Shown here: positions 60,812 through 64,000 of the stretch, in pieces | Layout of the letters: every line of letters begins with the position of its first letter | Position numbering within the stretch: position 1 is the stretch's first letter | Assembly (NCBI RefSeq): GCF_000423565.1 | Contig: NZ_KE384040.1 | Coordinates: 135,668 to 199,667 of the forward strand | DNA length: 64,000 bases | Origin: Runella zeae DSM 19591 | GTDB lineage: Bacteria; Bacteroidota; Bacteroidia; Cytophagales; Spirosomataceae | Direction of reading: 5' to 3' | Position numbers and translations under genes: made by a program | The notes under the pieces: generated by a model | What the model saw: only the letters and a program-made list of their open reading frames with translations | The model's database searches: none | What the model was told of the DNA's origin: nothing

Positions 60812-63800
60812 ATGAAAAAACATTTACTGTGGTTTTATATCCTCATCGTAAGTTGGGGGAAAATGGACGTAGTACAGGCTCAAACATTACGCTATGGCAA
60901 TGAATGGATTCGTTTTCAGCAACCGTATTTTAAATTCCCCATTGCCCAAAATGGTATTTATCGCCTTGATTATAAGGTGCTTTTAGAGGCGGGTTTGCCC
61001 TTGGATACCCTACAAGCCCGCTACCTTCAAGTGTTTCATCATGGTCAAGAAATGGCACTTTATAAAACAACAGAGGGTGTTTTGAAAGAAGATGATTTTC
61101 TGGAATTTTATGCCAAAAAACGCGACGGAACTTCAGACTCGCTCTTATACTCGCCTCCTAGTGCGATGCCTCATCCGTACTACAGCCTTTTTTCGGATAC
61201 CACCTATTATTTTCTGACGGTGGGTAATGAAATAGGAAAAAAGATAAAACAGACACCCTTGAATCCTAATCATGCTCGTAAGCCAGAACCCTATCATCTA
61301 GCGACGGAACGTTTTTTGTACACTGACGAATTTTCGTTCAATACTTTTACCGGGCCGGTGCCTACTTATCAATTGAGTAGCTTAGACAAAGGAGAAGGAA
61401 TGACGGGAGTACGCCGAAAAGGTGATACTACCTATGTTCAACGTTTTGAATTATCTGACTTTGTTCCTGCGCTCGATCAAAAAATCCCCGTTGATTTTAT
61501 CCTCAATGGTCGAACTTTCTTAGCGCGCCAACTTACGGTTGGGATAACTAATGAATTGCAACAAACGGCGGTAGATACTTTTTCTCTGACTGGTTTTGAG
61601 CATCAGCAAAAAAGGTTTTCATTACCTATATTAGGAGCAGTACATGAACTCAATTTTACGACCCATTCTACATCTTCCCATAAAGCAGATGCTTATTCGC
61701 TGAGTTTGTTGGAAATTACCTATCCCCAAAAATGGATATACAATGGGCAAGAAAAGATATTTTATACTCGTCCTAATCCTGCCGATACATCTTGGGTAAT
61801 AGGAGAAGGCGATAGTGAGAAAATAAAGGCTTTTTATGACATAACGGACGAAACTCACCCTCACCAAATCCCCTACCAATTGTATGGAAGTGGGTGGAGT
61901 GCATTGATACCTAGTACCCAACTCCCACGTAGGCTTCTGATGACCGATAAAATCCTGCGTGTTGGAGCGTTAACGCCTGTTAAGTTTGAGGAAATAAAGG
62001 CAAAGAATGCTGATTACGTAATGGTATATCATCCTCGGCTCAAGCAGGCCGCAAGTGCTTATGAATCTTACCGAAAGAGTAGAGAAGGAGGAGGTTACAA
62101 CACATTGTTGCTCAATATTCATGATTTATACAATCAATTCAGTTTTGGCGAACATAGTCCATTGGCTATTAGACAAATGGCCGATTATGTGTTGCAGTCG
62201 TCTGTCGTAGAGCCTTATTTGCTATTGCTGGGCAAGGCTTATTCGGCTTTTGATGTGAGGTCTCGCCTCGAACAATTGGATTTGATACCCACTATAGGCT
62301 ATCCTGCTTCTGACCAATTACTCACTAGTGGACTCGATGGCGCAGTAGCCGAAGTCCCCGCTTTTTTGACGGGCCGTATCCCTGCTACGACCAATGAGCA
62401 ATTGAATGACTATCTACAAAAACTAAAACATTATGAACAGGCCCCTTTTGAACTTTGGCGCAAAAAAATCCTTCATCTTTCGGGAGGGAGCAATAGCTAT
62501 GAGATAGGCCGTCTAAAAACCAAGCTCAAAACCCTGCAAGGTATCGCGGAGGGGGCCTATGTAGGCGCACAAGTAAGGGCGTTGGCAAAACAGCAACTTG
62601 AGTATATAGAAGCTGCGCCAGTTGTGCAAGATGTCAACGAGGGAGTGGGGTTTATGAGTTTTTTGGGACATTCCTCGGCCAATAATACCGATTTTAACGT
62701 TGGAGATATTTCCGATAAAAGTCGTGGCTACGCCGAAAATCAGAAATATCCGATTCTCTTTTTCAATGGTTGTAGTTATGCCAATGTTTTTCGAAATGCT
62801 TCTTCCCAAGCTATGGATTGGCTTTTTACCCCTCAAAAAGGAGCCATAGCCGTGGTGGGTCAGTCACATCAAAATGACTTAAGTGCGATTGAAAAATACA
62901 TGGAGGTATTTTATAAGTTACAGTTTCAGCATCCTGATTTGTATGCACAGTCGCTAGGGAAAATACTAAAACAAGCTGCCGAGCACATCAGTAAGAACAA
63001 TCCCACTTTTGTAGATAGGGTGAATCTGCAAGAAATGTTGATACTTGGCGACCCTGCGGTGAGGGCGTTTGAGATTAAAAAGCCTGATTATCAGTTGCAG
63101 AAGGTTTTTGTGGAAAGCAATAACCCAACTCAACCTTTGGCGTTAGCAACTACTTGGCGGGTAGGGGCTGTAGTGAGTAATGTAGGAAAACACGACCCTA
63201 GCCTCTCCCAAAAATACATGTTGACAATCAAAGGACTGGGCGTTTATGAGTTTGTGCTAACTCCTACGGCCAACGTAGACACCTTGTATTTGGAAATTAA
63301 AAATGAAAAAAATAGCCCTAAACTTGAATGTTGGATTGATAGCAAAAACCAAATTGAAGAACTGAATGAGCAAAACAATGCATATGTTTTAAGCTTAGAC
63401 CCCGAAATATTAAAATCCGAAAGTATTTATCCTCCCAGCAGCATTGGAGATGGTATTAGACCTTTGGTAGATATTACCCTCAACGACTCTCCAATCAGCG
63501 ACGGTGCCACTGTGATAAGAGGTAGCGTGTTTCATTTTAGGGTTTATGACAATCGTCCGCTTTTGTCGTCTACCGACACGGCTAAAGTGGTAGTAGAAAT
63601 ACGGCAAAAGTGTAATCAGTGTGTTTTTCAGAGGCAATGGCTATACTTAGATTTTTTCAGTAAAAACAATCATGCACAGTGGTCAATGCCTGTGACCTTG
63701 CTTGCGGGTGAGTACGAAATGAGATTACAAGCTTTTGATTTAGAGGGTAATCGGGCTTTTCTAACCCCTTTGATATTGTCATTTACTATTCTCGATGCTC

Positions 63801-64000
63801 CTTCGCAGACTCAGGTCAAAGCGTACCCTAATCCGTTTGAAAATTATGTGATTTTCGACATTACAAATCCCTCAACAAAAAAATACGACAGGGCTATTCT
63901 CCAAATATTTAATCAAGAAGGACGGCTGCTAAGTGAAAAAAATCAGAGTCTTTTATATCCGTCCAATATTATTTATTGGGAAGCCCCTTTGAACGCGCCT
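60812..64000 (+). CDS. PorU2-like C25 family cysteine peptidase (partial, C-terminus off window)
   Basis: An open frame of 1,063 codons from ATG 60812 to the right edge. Signal segment: LLWFYILIVSWGKMDVVQA. The N-terminus (PYFKFPIAQNGIYRLDYKVLLEAGLPL) is typical of the PorU/PorU2 group of gingipain-like proteins. The C25 catalytic dyad is visible: FLGHSSANN with His about 620 and FFNGCSYAN with Cys about 654, 34 residues apart as in gingipains. PorU-type proteins act as sortases of the type IX secretion system; PorU2 members are putative relatives. The C-terminal part is cut by the window end. Confidence 0.85.
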   Translation, partial: MKKHLLWFYILIVSWGKMDVVQAQTLRYGNEWIRFQQPYFKFPIAQNGIYRLDYKVLLEAGLPLDTLQARYLQVFHHGQEMALYKTTEGVLKEDDFLEFYAKKRDGTSDSLLYSPPSAMPHPYYSLFSDTTYYFLTVGNEIGKKIKQTPLNPNHARKPEPYHLATERFLYTDEFSFNTFTGPVPTYQLSSLDKGEGMTGVRRKGDTTYVQRFELSDFVPALDQKIPVDFILNGRTFLARQLTVGITNELQQTAVDTFSLTGFEHQQKRFSLPILGAVHELNFTTHSTSSHKADAYSLSLLEITYPQKWIYNGQEKIFYTRPNPADTSWVIGEGDSEKIKAFYDITDETHPHQIPYQLYGSGWSALIPSTQLPRRLLMTDKILRVGALTPVKFEEIKAKNADYVMVYHPRLKQAASAYESYRKSREGGGYNTLLLNIHDLYNQFSFGEHSPLAIRQMADYVLQSSVVEPYLLLLGKAYSAFDVRSRLEQLDLIPTIGYPASDQLLTSGLDGAVAEVPAFLTGRIPATTNEQLNDYLQKLKHYEQAPFELWRKKILHLSGGSNSYEIGRLKTKLKTLQGIAEGAYVGAQVRALAKQQLEYIEAAPVVQDVNEGVGFMSFLGHSSANNTDFNVGDISDKSRGYAENQKYPILFFNGCSYANVFRNASSQAMDWLFTPQKGAIAVVGQSHQNDLSAIEKYMEVFYKLQFQHPDLYAQSLGKILKQAAEHISKNNPTFVDRVNLQEMLILGDPAVRAFEIKKPDYQLQKVFVESNNPTQPLALATTWRVGAVVSNVGKHDPSLSQKYMLTIKGLGVYEFVLTPTANVDTLYLEIKNEKNSPKLECWIDSKNQIEELNEQNNAYVLSLDPEILKSESIYPPSSIGDGIRPLVDITLNDSPISDGATVIRGSVFHFRVYDNRPLLSSTDTAKVVVEIRQKCNQCVFQRQWLYLDFFSKNNHAQWSMPVTLLAGEYEMRLQAFDLEGNRAFLTPLILSFTILDAPSQTQVKAYPNPFENYVIFDITNPSTKKYDRAILQIFNQEGRLLSEKNQSLLYPSNIIYWEAPLNAP

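Overview
The window is a chromosomal segment of a Bacteroidota bacterium, most likely order Cytophagales (Spirosomataceae/Runella-like). The signs are a complete SusC/SusD polysaccharide utilization locus with ECF sigma and FecR anti-sigma, two proteins with the CHU_C/type B gliding C-terminal sorting domain, a PorU2-like C25 peptidase, DUF4199, and promoters of the TTG-N17-20-TAnnTTTG type with few Shine-Dalgarno sequences. I saw no rRNA, tRNA, CRISPR array or complete insertion sequence. The taxonomic call is inference from gene content.

Layout. 1-4.5 kb: a TamB-like envelope gene that runs off the left edge, divergent from tsaD. 4.6-10.4 kb: two tandem paralogous surface proteins with CHU_C tails, the first carrying a G10 tract. 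10.4-20.8 kb: an orphan type III-like DNA methyltransferase, a Tat-exported Gfo/Idh/MocA oxidoreductase, a small outer-membrane barrel protein, a GH116 glucosidase, an SDR, a frameshifted S41 peptidase, a DUF4199 protein and a membrane-tethered LuxR regulator.

21.0-40.1 kb is one co-directional PUL: sigma, FecR, SusC, SusD, a surface lipoprotein, two GH110-type beta-helix enzymes, a DUF6067 glycosidase-like protein, a GH35 beta-galactosidase and a GH95 fucosidase. The set suggests removal of terminal alpha-galactose and alpha-fucose (or L-galactose) from a beta-galactose-containing glycan, an architecture like the blood-group-B epitope.

40.3-47.9 kb is a run of short minus-strand operons: a DUF3817 pair with an AraC regulator, a PD40 protein, arsR-SRPBCC-DoxX-DUF4256 with two clear operators, DUF202, a YdcZ-type DMT transporter, a Crp-like regulator, and marR-arr (rifamycin ADP-ribosyltransferase) with promoter and candidate operator. 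47.9-52.2 kb is an accessory, AT-rich stretch: a signal-peptide stub, a Fic AMPylase preceded by a tandem 33-bp operator, a HARE-HTH protein with a PD-(D/E)XK-like motif, an unknown 282-residue protein and long gene-free DNA.

52.2-64 kb: a TonB-dependent receptor whose upstream region carries a structured RNA ending in a terminator, DUF456, a carboxynorspermidine-dehydrogenase-like enzyme, a GNAT toxin with its 51-residue partner, an MsbA-like ABC exporter, and a small plus-strand cluster (36-residue peptide, PqqD/RRE protein, lipoprotein, PorU2-like C25 peptidase) that runs off the right edge. A family of CCAAG/CTTGG palindromes is scattered through the intergenic regions.
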